This document shows positions 14,952-23,679 of a stretch of 37,581 bases of DNA, one piece after another; the stretch's first letter is position 1, and each line of letters opens with the position of its first letter. The DNA comes from Candidatus Blautia intestinigallinarum (lineage in GTDB: Bacteria > Bacillota > Clostridia > Lachnospirales > Lachnospiraceae), in NCBI GenBank assembly GCA_019112635.1, contig DXIX01000022.1, positions 1 to 37,581 of the forward strand, in the 5' to 3' direction. The notes under the pieces are model-generated. The model saw nothing but the letters and a program-made list of their open reading frames with translations, was not told the origin of the DNA and made no database searches. Made by a program: the position numbers and the translations under genes.

Positions 14952-15476
14952 ATGAAAAAATTAGAGGATTATGTGAGAAGTATTCCGGATTTTCCGGAAG
15001 AGGGAATTATATTCAGAGATATCACCAGTGTTCTGCAGGACGCAGACGGGCTAGCTCTTGCCATTGACTCCATGCAGAAATGTCTGGAAGGCACAGATGT
15101 GGATGTGATTGTGGGGACGGAGTCCAGAGGCTTCATTTTCGGTGTCCCCATTGCCTATAATCTTCACAAGCCTTTCGTGCCGGTGAGAAAGAAAGGAAAG
15201 CTTCCCTGTGAGACCATCTCCCAGGAGTACGATCTGGAGTATGGAAGTGCAGTGATCGAGATGCACAAAGATTCCATCCGTCCAGGCCAGAAGGTGGCAG
15301 TGGTGGATGACCTGATTGCCACGGGGGGAACTGTGGAAGCGGCGATTAAAATGATTGAGAAATTAGGCGGTGAAGTGGTAAAAGTAGTATTTCTGATGGA
15401 ACTTGCAGGACTGCATGGCAGAGACCGGCTGAAGAATTACGATGTGGAATCTGTCATACGGTATGAAGGAAAATAA
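14952..15476 (+). CDS. apt: Adenine phosphoribosyltransferase
   Basis: The 174-residue cytosolic enzyme converts adenine and PRPP into AMP and pyrophosphate (purine salvage). Visible are the conserved N-terminus IPDFPEEGIIFRDIT, the segment GTESRGFIFG and the PRPP-binding loop VAVVDDLIATGGT. The start MKKLEDYV has GGAGG eight bases upstream; in-frame starts further up lie next to the promoter. It is first in the operon, 20 bases before relA. Placement of purine salvage next to the (p)ppGpp enzyme is frequent in Firmicutes; (p)ppGpp is known to inhibit several purine enzymes, so shared transcription fits. Confidence 0.96.
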   Translation: MKKLEDYVRSIPDFPEEGIIFRDITSVLQDADGLALAIDSMQKCLEGTDVDVIVGTESRGFIFGVPIAYNLHKPFVPVRKKGKLPCETISQEYDLEYGSAVIEMHKDSIRPGQKVAVVDDLIATGGTVEAAIKMIEKLGGEVVKVVFLMELAGLHGRDRLKNYDVESVIRYEGK

Positions 15477-15496
15477 AAAAGGAAGGTGAATCGTTC

Positions 15497-17806
15497 ATGG
15501 GGGAGAAAAAACTGACCATTGATCAGGAAAAAATTGAGAGTGTAAAAAAAGCGGATGCCAATGTGAAGACAATGAGCGACTTTACCAGTCCAGAGGATTT
15601 ATACAAAGAATTGATTTCCTGTGTGAAGAAATATCATCCGTCAGCCGATCTGACTATGATTGAGAAGGCATATCGGATTGCGAAGAACGCCCACGAGGGG
15701 CAGCTGAGAAAATCAGGGGAGCCGTATATCATTCATCCCCTGTGCGTGGCAATCATACTGGCGGATCTGGAGCTGGATAAAGAGACGATTGCGGCAGGTC
15801 TCCTCCATGACGCGGTGGAAGACACCATTATGACCACGGAGGAGATTGAGGAAGAATTTGGCTCAGAGGTTGCCCTTCTGGTGGACGGAGTGACCAAACT
15901 GGGGCAGCTGTCCTACACCGGAGACAAGGTGGAACTGCAGGCGGAGAATCTGAGAAAAATGTTTCTGGCCATGGCAAAGGATATTCGGGTTATTCTGATC
16001 AAGCTTGCGGACCGGCTCCACAATATGCGTACTCTGCAGTACATGAAGCCGGAGAAGCAAAAAGAGAAAGCGAAGGAGACGATGGATATCTATGCTCCCA
16101 TCGCCCAGAGACTTGGTATCTCCAAGGTCAAGGTAGAGTTGGATGATCTGTCGCTGAAATATCTCAAGCCGGAGATCTATTACGATCTGGTGGAGAAGAT
16201 CAATCTGAAGAAGAGTGAGCGGCAGGAATACGTGGACACGATTGTCAACCAGGTGAAGCATCACATGGAGGACGCGGGAATAAAGGCACAGGTGGATGGA
16301 AGAATCAAGCATTTCTTCAGCATTTACCGGAAGATGGTCAACCAGGATAAGACGATTGATCAGATTTATGACCTGTTCGCAGTGAGGATCATCGTGGACA
16401 CGGTGAAAGACTGTTACGCGGCGCTGGGTGTGATCCATGAAATGTACAAACCGATTCCGGGAAGGTTCAAAGATTACATCGCCATGCCGAAGCCGAATAT
16501 GTATCAGTCTCTTCACACGACATTGATCGGCCCGAAGGGACAGCCTTTTGAGATTCAGATCCGTACCTTCGAGATGCACAAGACAGCAGAGTACGGAATT
16601 GCAGCCCATTGGAAATACAAGGAATCCTCCGACGGCAAGAAGCCTGTGGGCGTCCGCGAGGAGGAGAAGCTGAACTGGCTGCGTCAGATTCTGGAGTGGC
16701 AAAAAGACATGTCGGACAACAAGGAGTTCTTAAGCCTTCTGAAGAACGACCTGGATCTGTTCTCGGACAATGTCTACTGTTTTACCCCGCAGGGAGAGGT
16801 GAAGGCCCTGCCGAACGGATCCACTCCCATCGATTTCGCTTACAGTGTCCACAGTGCGGTGGGCAATAACATGGTAGGAGCCAGGGTGAATGGCAAGCTG
16901 GTTCCCATCGAATATGTGATTAAGAACGGGGACCGGGTGGAGATTATCACCTCCCAGAATTCCCAGGGCCCCAGCCGGGACTGGCTGAAGATTGTCAAGA
17001 GCACCCAGGCGAAGAATAAGATTAACCAGTGGTTCAAGCAGGAGCTGAAGGAAGACAACATTCTGCGTGGAAAAGAGATGCTTCAGCAGTATGCGAAGAC
17101 CAAGGGTTATCATCTCAGTGAATATACAAAGTCAAAATACATGGAAGCTGTGATGCGCAAATACGGATTCCGTGACTGGGATTCTGTGCTGGCGGCAGTG
17201 GGACACGGAGGCCTGAAAGAGGGCCAGGTGATGAACAAGCTGCGCGAGGCCTATGAGAAGGATCACGTGCAGCAGATTACCGATGAGCAGGTTCTGGAGG
17301 AGGTCAATTCCAGCCATGAGTGGGAGAGACATCACAAGACGAAGAGCGGCATTGTGGTGAAAGGAATCCACGACGTGGCGGTACGTTTTTCCAAATGCTG
17401 CAGTCCTATTCCCGGGGACGAGATCGTGGGATTTGTAACCCGGGGACGGGGAGTCTCCATCCACAGAACGGACTGTGTGAATGTTTTGAATATGTCTGAA
17501 GCAGACCGGGCCAGACTGATCGAGGCGGAATGGCAGCAGCCGGCAGGCCCCACCAGCGAGCCGGAGAAATACCTGGCAGAGATTGTGATCTATGCCAACA
17601 ACCGGACCGGGCTTTTGGCAGACATCTCCAAGATTTTCACAGAACGCAAGATCGACCTTCGCAGCATCAACAGCCGCACCAGCAAGAGAGAGAAGGCATC
17701 CATCGCCATGTCATTTGACATCGGAAGCAAAGAAGAATTGAACGCTCTGATCGGAAAGATCCGTCAGGTGGAGAGCGTATTAGATGTGGAACGTACCACC
17801 GGTTAA
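15497..17806 (+). CDS. relA: Bifunctional (p)ppGpp synthetase/hydrolase (Rel/SpoT family)
   Basis: The 769-residue protein carries, in order, an N-terminal HD hydrolase domain (LLHDAVEDT, the HDxxED motif intact), a synthetase domain (AMPKPNMYQSLHTTLIG), a TGS domain (FTPQGEVKALPNGSTPIDFAYS), a Cys-containing zinc-finger/helical region (KCCSPIPGDEIVGFVTRG) and a C-terminal ACT domain. Both hydrolase and synthetase motifs are present, as expected for the single long Rel of Gram-positives. It makes (p)ppGpp from ATP and GTP/GDP on starved ribosomes and degrades it when amino acids are plentiful. AGGAAGGTG precedes the ATG. Length is slightly above the usual 730-740 because of an extra N-terminal segment of about 30 residues. 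Confidence 0.96.
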   Translation: MGEKKLTIDQEKIESVKKADANVKTMSDFTSPEDLYKELISCVKKYHPSADLTMIEKAYRIAKNAHEGQLRKSGEPYIIHPLCVAIILADLELDKETIAAGLLHDAVEDTIMTTEEIEEEFGSEVALLVDGVTKLGQLSYTGDKVELQAENLRKMFLAMAKDIRVILIKLADRLHNMRTLQYMKPEKQKEKAKETMDIYAPIAQRLGISKVKVELDDLSLKYLKPEIYYDLVEKINLKKSERQEYVDTIVNQVKHHMEDAGIKAQVDGRIKHFFSIYRKMVNQDKTIDQIYDLFAVRIIVDTVKDCYAALGVIHEMYKPIPGRFKDYIAMPKPNMYQSLHTTLIGPKGQPFEIQIRTFEMHKTAEYGIAAHWKYKESSDGKKPVGVREEEKLNWLRQILEWQKDMSDNKEFLSLLKNDLDLFSDNVYCFTPQGEVKALPNGSTPIDFAYSVHSAVGNNMVGARVNGKLVPIEYVIKNGDRVEIITSQNSQGPSRDWLKIVKSTQAKNKINQWFKQELKEDNILRGKEMLQQYAKTKGYHLSEYTKSKYMEAVMRKYGFRDWDSVLAAVGHGGLKEGQVMNKLREAYEKDHVQQITDEQVLEEVNSSHEWERHHKTKSGIVVKGIHDVAVRFSKCCSPIPGDEIVGFVTRGRGVSIHRTDCVNVLNMSEADRARLIEAEWQQPAGPTSEPEKYLAEIVIYANNRTGLLADISKIFTERKIDLRSINSRTSKREKASIAMSFDIGSKEELNALIGKIRQVESVLDVERTTG

Positions 17807-17816
17807 GGAGAGAAGG

Positions 17817-18446
17817 ATGAAGAATTTAGAGATTAATTCAAAGGTATTAGGATCCGTATTTACCAACTGTTATTTTTTGATGAATAAAGAGACGAAAGAG
17901 ATGGTCATCGTGGATCCGGCAGACAGTCCGGAGCAGATTGAGCAGGCGGTGCTTCGCATGGAAGGAAAGCCGGTGGCCATTTTGCTCACCCATGGACACT
18001 ATGACCATATTCTGGCAGCCAACGCGGTTCGTGAGAAATTCGGGGCGAAAATCTATGCCTGTCAGGCAGAGGAAGAGGTCCTTATGAATCCCCAGCTGAG
18101 CATGACCATCTATGAGGATCCCAGCTACGTGGTGAAGGCAGATGTGCTGCTTGAGGACCTGGAAGTTTTTGAGGCAGCGGGATTTTCCGTTCAGATGATC
18201 CACACGCCGGGACACACGAAGGGCAGCTGCTGCTATTACTTCAAGGATGAGGATGTGCTCATGAGTGGAGATACTCTGTTCTGCGAGTCAGTAGGGCGTT
18301 CGGATCTGCCCACAGGAAACGGAACTGACACGATCCGCAGTCTCCACAGACTTCTGCAGTCCTTGCCGGATGAGACAGAGGTTTTCCCGGGACACGGGGG
18401 AGCCACGACAATAGAACATGAAAAGAGGTATAATCCCTTTGTGTAG
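17817..18446 (+). CDS. MBL-fold (glyoxalase II-like) metal-dependent hydrolase
   Basis: This 209-residue protein has the metallo-beta-lactamase-fold signature THGHYDHI (HxHxDH) at about residue 60, a later HTPGHTKGSCCYY, SGDTLFCESVGRSD and FPGHGGATTIEHE, which supply the two-metal site. It matches the short MBL-fold group found next to relA in many Clostridia (YcbL/hydroxyacylglutathione-hydrolase-like) and lacks the C-terminal domain of true glyoxalase II. The substrate is unknown; thiol esters are typical of relatives. The ATG at 17817 has AAGGAG seven to eight bases upstream and is ten bases after relA. Its 3' end overlaps the hemZ start region. Confidence 0.9.
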   Translation: MKNLEINSKVLGSVFTNCYFLMNKETKEMVIVDPADSPEQIEQAVLRMEGKPVAILLTHGHYDHILAANAVREKFGAKIYACQAEEEVLMNPQLSMTIYEDPSYVVKADVLLEDLEVFEAAGFSVQMIHTPGHTKGSCCYYFKDEDVLMSGDTLFCESVGRSDLPTGNGTDTIRSLHRLLQSLPDETEVFPGHGGATTIEHEKRYNPFV

Positions 18447-19899
18447 TATAGGTGTTCGCTTTAACGAGAAGAATTTTGAGTATGATGTGTACTCTCTGGT
18501 GAAAGCATTCTATCCAGGGAGAGAGGTGCACATCTGTTATGAGGAAGAGAAGAAATCTTTCCCGGAGGAATTCGTCGTAGAATATCAGAAGGATCGTATC
18601 CACGTTGCATATCGCAAAGAGGGGCAGTCTCAGGATCAGGAAGAGATTGCCCTTATTCATACCTGGGACCGGAAGATGACGAAGGACCGGTTGAAACAGG
18701 GAGTTTATCAGCTTCTGCGCCGGCTGACGGGCAAGGAGCTTCCCTGGGGAACACTCACCGGAATCCGTCCCACCAAGCTGGTCATGGGTATGATAGAGTC
18801 TGGTATGACCAACCCGCAGATCGCACAGTTTATGTGGGAGGAATATTATGTGAGCCCCCAGAAGGCGGCCCTTGGAATTACCATTGCGAACCGGGAGAGA
18901 GAGATTTTAAAAGAGATTGATTATGAGAACGGCTACAGCCTGTATGTGGGCATTCCATTCTGTCCCAGCATCTGTCTGTACTGTTCTTTCAGTTCTTATC
19001 CCTACAGACAGTGGGAGAAGAGAGTGGGAGAGTATGTGGACGCCCTGAAGCATGAGATCTGTGAAGTCTCGAAGATGATGAAGGGCAGGACATTGGATAC
19101 TGTCTATCTGGGCGGGGGAACTCCCACCACACTTCCGCCAGAGTACCTGGATGAAGTGCTGACCTGCATCGAGGAACATTTTCCGTGTGACGGGCTGCAT
19201 GAGTATACGGTGGAGGCGGGAAGACCGGACAGTTTTACCAGGGAGAAGCTTCTGGCCATACGAAAGCATCCGGTTACCAGAATTTCCGTGAACCCCCAGA
19301 CCATGAATCAGAAGACCCTGGAGATCATCGGCCGGCGCCACACAGTGGAGGACACGGTGAATGCCTTCTATCTGGCGAGAGAGTGCGGATTTGACAATAT
19401 CAATATGGATTTGATCGTGGGGCTTCCCGGCGAGGGAAAGGATGAGGTATCCCACACCCTGGAAGAGATCCGCAAGCTGGATCCGGACAGTCTGACTGTC
19501 CATTCCCTGGCGATTAAGAGAGCTGCCCGGCTGAATATGTTCCGGGATCAGTATCAGGAGATGACTTTTGAAAATAACCAGGAGATTATGGATATGACCA
19601 CCTGGTGTGCCTACGATATGGGGATGGGCCCCTATTATCTGTACCGCCAGAAAAATATGGCGGGAAATTTTGAGAATGTGGGCTACGCAAAGGTTGACAA
19701 AGCGGGAATTTACAATATACTTATTATGGAAGAAAAACAGCCGATCATCGCACTGGGAGCCGGCGGTTCCACCAAGCTGGTCTTCGATCACGGACAGAGG
19801 ATCGAGAGAGTGGAAAACGTCAAAGATGTCACGAACTACATCAGCCGGATTGATGAGATGATCGAGAGAAAGAGAATCGGAATTACCAGTTACCTATAA
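18418..19899 (+). CDS. hemZ: Oxygen-independent coproporphyrinogen dehydrogenase-like radical SAM protein HemZ
   Basis: The 493-residue protein has an N-terminal domain typical of HemZ (EYDVYSLVKAFYPG near the start) and a radical SAM core with CPSICLYCSF (Cys182, 186, 189) followed by VYLGGGTPTTL, VEAGRPDSF, ISVNPQTMNQKTL and IVGLPGEGKDE, all characteristic of the HemN/HemZ group. HemN-type enzymes oxidatively decarboxylate coproporphyrinogen III without oxygen; the true substrate of HemZ in organisms lacking other heme genes is uncertain. The first ATG (18418) lies 29 bases inside the MBL gene and has no ribosome binding site. A TTG at 18439 has AGAGG ten bases before it and is a serious alternative, giving only a short overlap. 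Translational coupling is likely in either case. Confidence 0.92.
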   Translation: MKRGIIPLCSIGVRFNEKNFEYDVYSLVKAFYPGREVHICYEEEKKSFPEEFVVEYQKDRIHVAYRKEGQSQDQEEIALIHTWDRKMTKDRLKQGVYQLLRRLTGKELPWGTLTGIRPTKLVMGMIESGMTNPQIAQFMWEEYYVSPQKAALGITIANREREILKEIDYENGYSLYVGIPFCPSICLYCSFSSYPYRQWEKRVGEYVDALKHEICEVSKMMKGRTLDTVYLGGGTPTTLPPEYLDEVLTCIEEHFPCDGLHEYTVEAGRPDSFTREKLLAIRKHPVTRISVNPQTMNQKTLEIIGRRHTVEDTVNAFYLARECGFDNINMDLIVGLPGEGKDEVSHTLEEIRKLDPDSLTVHSLAIKRAARLNMFRDQYQEMTFENNQEIMDMTTWCAYDMGMGPYYLYRQKNMAGNFENVGYAKVDKAGIYNILIMEEKQPIIALGAGGSTKLVFDHGQRIERVENVKDVTNYISRIDEMIERKRIGITSYL

Positions 19900-19912
19900 G
19901 GAGCAGACAACA

Positions 19913-20464
19913 GTGAGAACACAAAGAGACGATCTTCCTGACCGCTTCTTAAATATCAATCTGGCCGCAGAGCTGAAACATGGAATCGTGGTCAGCAACC
20001 TGGCTTACGATGTGTCAAAAGAGCTGAAGCTTTCCGAGGATGTCTGTTACCAGATGGCAATTGCCGGGATGGTGCATGACATCGGAAAACTGAAACTGAT
20101 GAGGTACATTGAAGGGTCTGAGGATGACATGATGGCCATCGAGGAACTGAGATATGTCCGAATGCATTCCAGTCTGGGATATCTGGTCCTGAAAGATCAG
20201 GGATATTCAAAACTGGTGCTGGAAAGTGTTCTGTATCATCATGAGAATTATGATGGAAGCGGTTGCCCTTCGAATCTGAGAGGAGAAGAGATCCCCCTTG
20301 GCGCGCGGATTTTGAGAGTATGCGATGTCTATGCGGCACTGCACTCGGACCGGGCCTACCGGAAAGCTCTGGATGAGGATTCGATAATGGATTTGATGAT
20401 TGAAGAGATTAAAAACTTTGATATGCGGGTATTTCTGGCATTTCAAAGAGTGATACATAAATGA
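19913..20464 (+). CDS. HD-domain protein, HD-GYP-like with altered GYP motif
   Basis: The 183-residue protein is a stand-alone HD phosphohydrolase domain: AELKHGIVV, MVHDIGKLKL (the HD pair), MHSSLGYLVLK, LYHHENYDGSGCP and RVCDVYAALHSDRAYRKAL. The order and wording follow HD-GYP phosphodiesterases, which cleave cyclic di-GMP, but the GYP triplet reads GCP and there is no receiver or sensor domain. It could still hydrolyse a cyclic dinucleotide or another nucleotide, or be a regulatory relic; metal ligands look intact. The start is GTG at 19913 with AAGGAG nine bases upstream. It lies 13 bases after hemZ and 16 bases before hisS, so it belongs to the same operon. Confidence 0.85.
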   Translation: MRTQRDDLPDRFLNINLAAELKHGIVVSNLAYDVSKELKLSEDVCYQMAIAGMVHDIGKLKLMRYIEGSEDDMMAIEELRYVRMHSSLGYLVLKDQGYSKLVLESVLYHHENYDGSGCPSNLRGEEIPLGARILRVCDVYAALHSDRAYRKALDEDSIMDLMIEEIKNFDMRVFLAFQRVIHK

Positions 20465-20480
20465 ATAAAAGGAGGCAGTT

Positions 20481-21740
20481 ATGGCATTAAAAAAGAAACC
20501 GACCACGGGTATGAAGGATATTCTGCCCAGGGAGATGGAGATACGAAATTATGTCATGAATATGATACGCGAGACTTATAAGACATTTGGATTCTCATCC
20601 ATTGAGACTCCTTGCGTGGAGCACATTGAAAATCTGTGCAGCAAACAGGGGGGAGAGAATGAGAAGCTGATCTTTAAGATTTTAAAAAGAGGCGAGAAGC
20701 TGAAACTGGATCAGGCCCAAAGCGAGAGTGATCTGGTGGACAGCGGGCTGCGCTATGACCTGACCGTGCCTCTGTGCCGTTATTATTCCAACAATGCCAA
20801 TGAGCTGCCGTCACCGTTCAAGGCGCTGCAGATGGGAAATGTGTGGAGGGCAGACCGTCCCCAAAGAGGACGTTTCCGTCAGTTCATGCAGTGTGACATT
20901 GATATTCTGGGAGAATCCACCTATCTGGCGGAGATTGAACTGATCCTTGCCACCACCACCTTGCTGGGCAAGCTGGATTTTGAGAATTTTACCATCCGTG
21001 TCAATGACCGGAAGATTTTAAAAGCTATGGCACAGTACAGCGGCTTCCCGAAGGAGAGCTATGACACCGTCTTCATTATTCTGGACAAGATGGACAAGAT
21101 CGGGCTGGACGGCGTGGCAAAAGAACTGGAGAAGGAAGGCTTTGCTAAGGAGAGCATTGATACTTACCTGGGACTGTTCCAGGAGATCACCAAGGATGTG
21201 AATGGCGTCCGCTATTGTAAAGAAAAACTCAAAGACGTGATGGATCCGAAGGCTGCGGAGGATCTGGAGACGATTATCTCCAGTGTGGACGCTGTGAAGA
21301 CCGCCAATTTCAAGATGGAATTCGATCCCACTCTGGTAAGAGGAATGTCCTATTACACCGGACCGATTTTTGAGATTGCCATGGACGAGTACGGCGGATC
21401 TGTGGGCGGCGGCGGCCGTTACGATGAGATGATCGGAAAATTCACAGGCAACAATGTGGCGGCCTGCGGCTTCTCCATCGGTTTTGAGCGAATTGTCATG
21501 CTGCTTCTGGAGAGAGGCTACACAGTTCCCTCAGCGGCTGGAAAGAAAGCTTATCTGATCGAGAAAAATATGCCTGCCGATCAGCTTCTGGAGATTCTGA
21601 AGAAGGCAGAGGCCGAGAGAGCACAGGGCGTTCAGGTGAATCTGTCGATCATGAAGAAGAACAAGAAATTCCAGAAAGAGCAGCTGCAAAAAGAAGGATA
21701 TGAAGAATTCGAAGAGTTCTATCGCACGGCTTTGAAATAA
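20481..21740 (+). CDS. hisS: Histidine--tRNA ligase
   Basis: The 419-residue class II synthetase attaches histidine to its tRNA. It begins with the typical GMKDILP segment, motif 2 is FRQFMQCDIDILGE, the histidine-specific RGMSYYTGPIFE is present, and motif 3 is CGFSIGFERI. A C-terminal anticodon-binding domain follows (about 330-419). AAAGGAGG precedes the ATG. No T-box leader is present in the 16-base gap to the HD gene, so the gene appears to rely on the operon promoter at apt. aspS follows after 56 bases. Confidence 0.96.
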   Translation: MALKKKPTTGMKDILPREMEIRNYVMNMIRETYKTFGFSSIETPCVEHIENLCSKQGGENEKLIFKILKRGEKLKLDQAQSESDLVDSGLRYDLTVPLCRYYSNNANELPSPFKALQMGNVWRADRPQRGRFRQFMQCDIDILGESTYLAEIELILATTTLLGKLDFENFTIRVNDRKILKAMAQYSGFPKESYDTVFIILDKMDKIGLDGVAKELEKEGFAKESIDTYLGLFQEITKDVNGVRYCKEKLKDVMDPKAAEDLETIISSVDAVKTANFKMEFDPTLVRGMSYYTGPIFEIAMDEYGGSVGGGGRYDEMIGKFTGNNVAACGFSIGFERIVMLLLERGYTVPSAAGKKAYLIEKNMPADQLLEILKKAEAERAQGVQVNLSIMKKNKKFQKEQLQKEGYEEFEEFYRTALK

Positions 21741-21796
21741 GGCTTCAAGAGAGCTGGAAGCTGGCGGAAGTGAGTATAGAAAGAAGAGGAGAAAAT

Positions 21797-23584
21797 ATGG
21801 CTGAGAGTATGCGAGGTCTGCACAGAAGTCATCGCTGTGCGGAAGTGACAAAAGAGATGATCGGAAATGAAGTAACCCTGATGGGATGGGTACAGAAGAG
21901 CCGTAACAAAGGCGGAATCGTCTTTGTGGATTTAAGAGACCGTTCCGGTCTGATTCAGTTGATTTTTGAGAACGGCAGTATTGACGAGGCAGGATTTGAG
22001 AAAGCCGGCAAGCTGCGCAGTGAGTTTGTGATCGCTGTCGTGGGTAAGGTGGAAGCCCGTTCCGGCGCGGTAAACCCGAATATGGCTACCGGAGAGATTG
22101 AGATCCGTGTGAGAGAACTTAGGATTCTCTCTGAGGCAGAGACACCGCCATTCCCTATCGAGGAGAACAGTAAGACAAAAGATGAGGTTCGTCTGAAATA
22201 CCGTTACCTGGATCTGAGACGTCCGGACCTGCAGAGAAATCTGATGCTGCGCAGCCGCGTGGCAACTCTGACCCGTCAGTTCTTTGCCCAGGAGGGATTT
22301 CTGGAGATTGAAACTCCAATGCTGACCAAGAGTACACCGGAGGGGGCAAGAGACTATCTGGTTCCCAGCCGTGTTCATCCGGGCAGTTTCTACGCACTGC
22401 CCCAGTCTCCGCAGATTTTCAAACAGCTTCTGATGTGTGCCGGATATGACCGCTATATTCAGATCGCGAGATGCTTCCGTGACGAAGACCTGCGTGCGGA
22501 CCGCCAGCCGGAATTCACCCAGATCGACATGGAGCTGTCCTTCGTGGACGTGGACGATGTGATTGATGTGAATGAGAGATTTCTTGCGTATCTGTTCAAA
22601 GAGGCATTGGGAGCGGAGGTTTCCCTTCCGATTCAGAGAATCACCTGGCAGGAAGCCATGGACCGCTTCGGTTCCGACAAGCCGGATATGAGATTCGGTA
22701 TGGAGCTTCACGATGTGACAGATGTGGTGAAAGACTGTGGATTTGCCGTGTTCAAAGGTGCTGTGGAGCAGGGCGGAAGTGTCCGCGGTATCAACGTGAA
22801 GGGACAGGCAGGCATGCCCAGAAAGAAGATTGACAAGCTGGTGGAATTCGCAAAAGGTTACGGAGCCAAGGGTCTGGCTTACCTGGCAGTGAATGAGGAC
22901 GGCAGTTATAAATCTTCCTTTGCGAAATTTATGACGGAGGAAGAGCTGAGCGGACTTGTGAAAGCTATGGAAGGAGAACCTGGAGATCTCCTGTTATTTG
23001 CGGCAGATAAGACCAAGCTTGTGTATGATGTACTGGGCGGTCTTCGTCTGGAGCTTGGAAAACAGCTGGAGCTGATGGACAAGAATGAGTTCCGCTTCGT
23101 GTGGGTGACAGAGTTCCCGCTTCTTGAGTGGTCTGAGGAGGAAGAGCGTTACACCGCAATGCACCATCCATTCACCATGCTGATGGAGGAGGATCTTCCA
23201 CTTCTTGACACAGATCCTGGAAAAGTCCGCGCGAAAGCCTATGACATTGTGCTGAACGGCAACGAGATCGGCGGCGGAAGTGTCAGAATTTTCCAGAATG
23301 ACATCCAGGAGAAGATGTTCGAGGTACTGGGCTTCACAAAAGAAGCTGCCTACAAACAGTTCGGTTTCCTCTTGAATGCGTTTAAATATGGAGTTCCGCC
23401 TCACGCAGGACTTGCCTACGGCCTGGACCGTCTGGTGATGCTCATGGCAGGTGCGGATTCCATCCGTGAAGTGATCGCCTTCCCGAAGGTGAAGGATGCT
23501 TCCTGTCTGATGTCCGAGGCACCAAGCGAGGTAAGCGAGGCACAGCTGGAAGAACTGGATCTGGAAATTCGTCATAAAGAATAA
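21797..23584 (+). CDS. aspS: Aspartate--tRNA ligase
   Basis: The 595-residue protein is a bacterial-type AspRS: N-terminal OB anticodon-binding domain (to about residue 110), class II core with FRDEDLRADRQPEFTQ, a GAD-like insert (about 290-420) and C-terminal motif 3 GLAYGLDRLVMLM followed by AFPKVKDASCLM. It charges tRNA-Asp, and in organisms without AsnRS also tRNA-Asn; the window does not reveal which. The ATG at 21797 has AGGAG six bases upstream; a GTG nine codons earlier is less supported. hisS-aspS order is common in Firmicutes. A strong terminator follows 14 bases after the stop, closing the operon. Confidence 0.96.
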   Translation: MAESMRGLHRSHRCAEVTKEMIGNEVTLMGWVQKSRNKGGIVFVDLRDRSGLIQLIFENGSIDEAGFEKAGKLRSEFVIAVVGKVEARSGAVNPNMATGEIEIRVRELRILSEAETPPFPIEENSKTKDEVRLKYRYLDLRRPDLQRNLMLRSRVATLTRQFFAQEGFLEIETPMLTKSTPEGARDYLVPSRVHPGSFYALPQSPQIFKQLLMCAGYDRYIQIARCFRDEDLRADRQPEFTQIDMELSFVDVDDVIDVNERFLAYLFKEALGAEVSLPIQRITWQEAMDRFGSDKPDMRFGMELHDVTDVVKDCGFAVFKGAVEQGGSVRGINVKGQAGMPRKKIDKLVEFAKGYGAKGLAYLAVNEDGSYKSSFAKFMTEEELSGLVKAMEGEPGDLLLFAADKTKLVYDVLGGLRLELGKQLELMDKNEFRFVWVTEFPLLEWSEEEERYTAMHHPFTMLMEEDLPLLDTDPGKVRAKAYDIVLNGNEIGGGSVRIFQNDIQEKMFEVLGFTKEAAYKQFGFLLNAFKYGVPPHAGLAYGLDRLVMLMAGADSIREVIAFPKVKDASCLMSEAPSEVSEAQLEELDLEIRHKE

Positions 23585-23597
23585 TAGAGAGTAAAAG

Positions 23598-23653
23598 AAC
23601 AGGATATGTGAATATCCTCCGGAAAGTGGAGGGTATCACATATCCTGTTTTTT
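23598..23653 (+). terminator. Strong intrinsic terminator after aspS
   Basis: ACAGGATATGTG (23599-23610) pairs perfectly with CACATATCCTGT (23637-23648); TATCCTCC and GGAGGGTA extend the stem inside. It is followed by six T at 23648-23653. It ends the apt-aspS run and lies between convergent genes. Confidence 0.9.
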
Positions 23654-23679
23654 GTGCGGTAAGCCTGTCTGATAAAAGA

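Noticed and set aside
20450-20485. Possible T-box leader for hisS-aspS
   Set aside because: Only 16 bases precede hisS and 56 precede aspS; neither can hold a T-box or its terminator.
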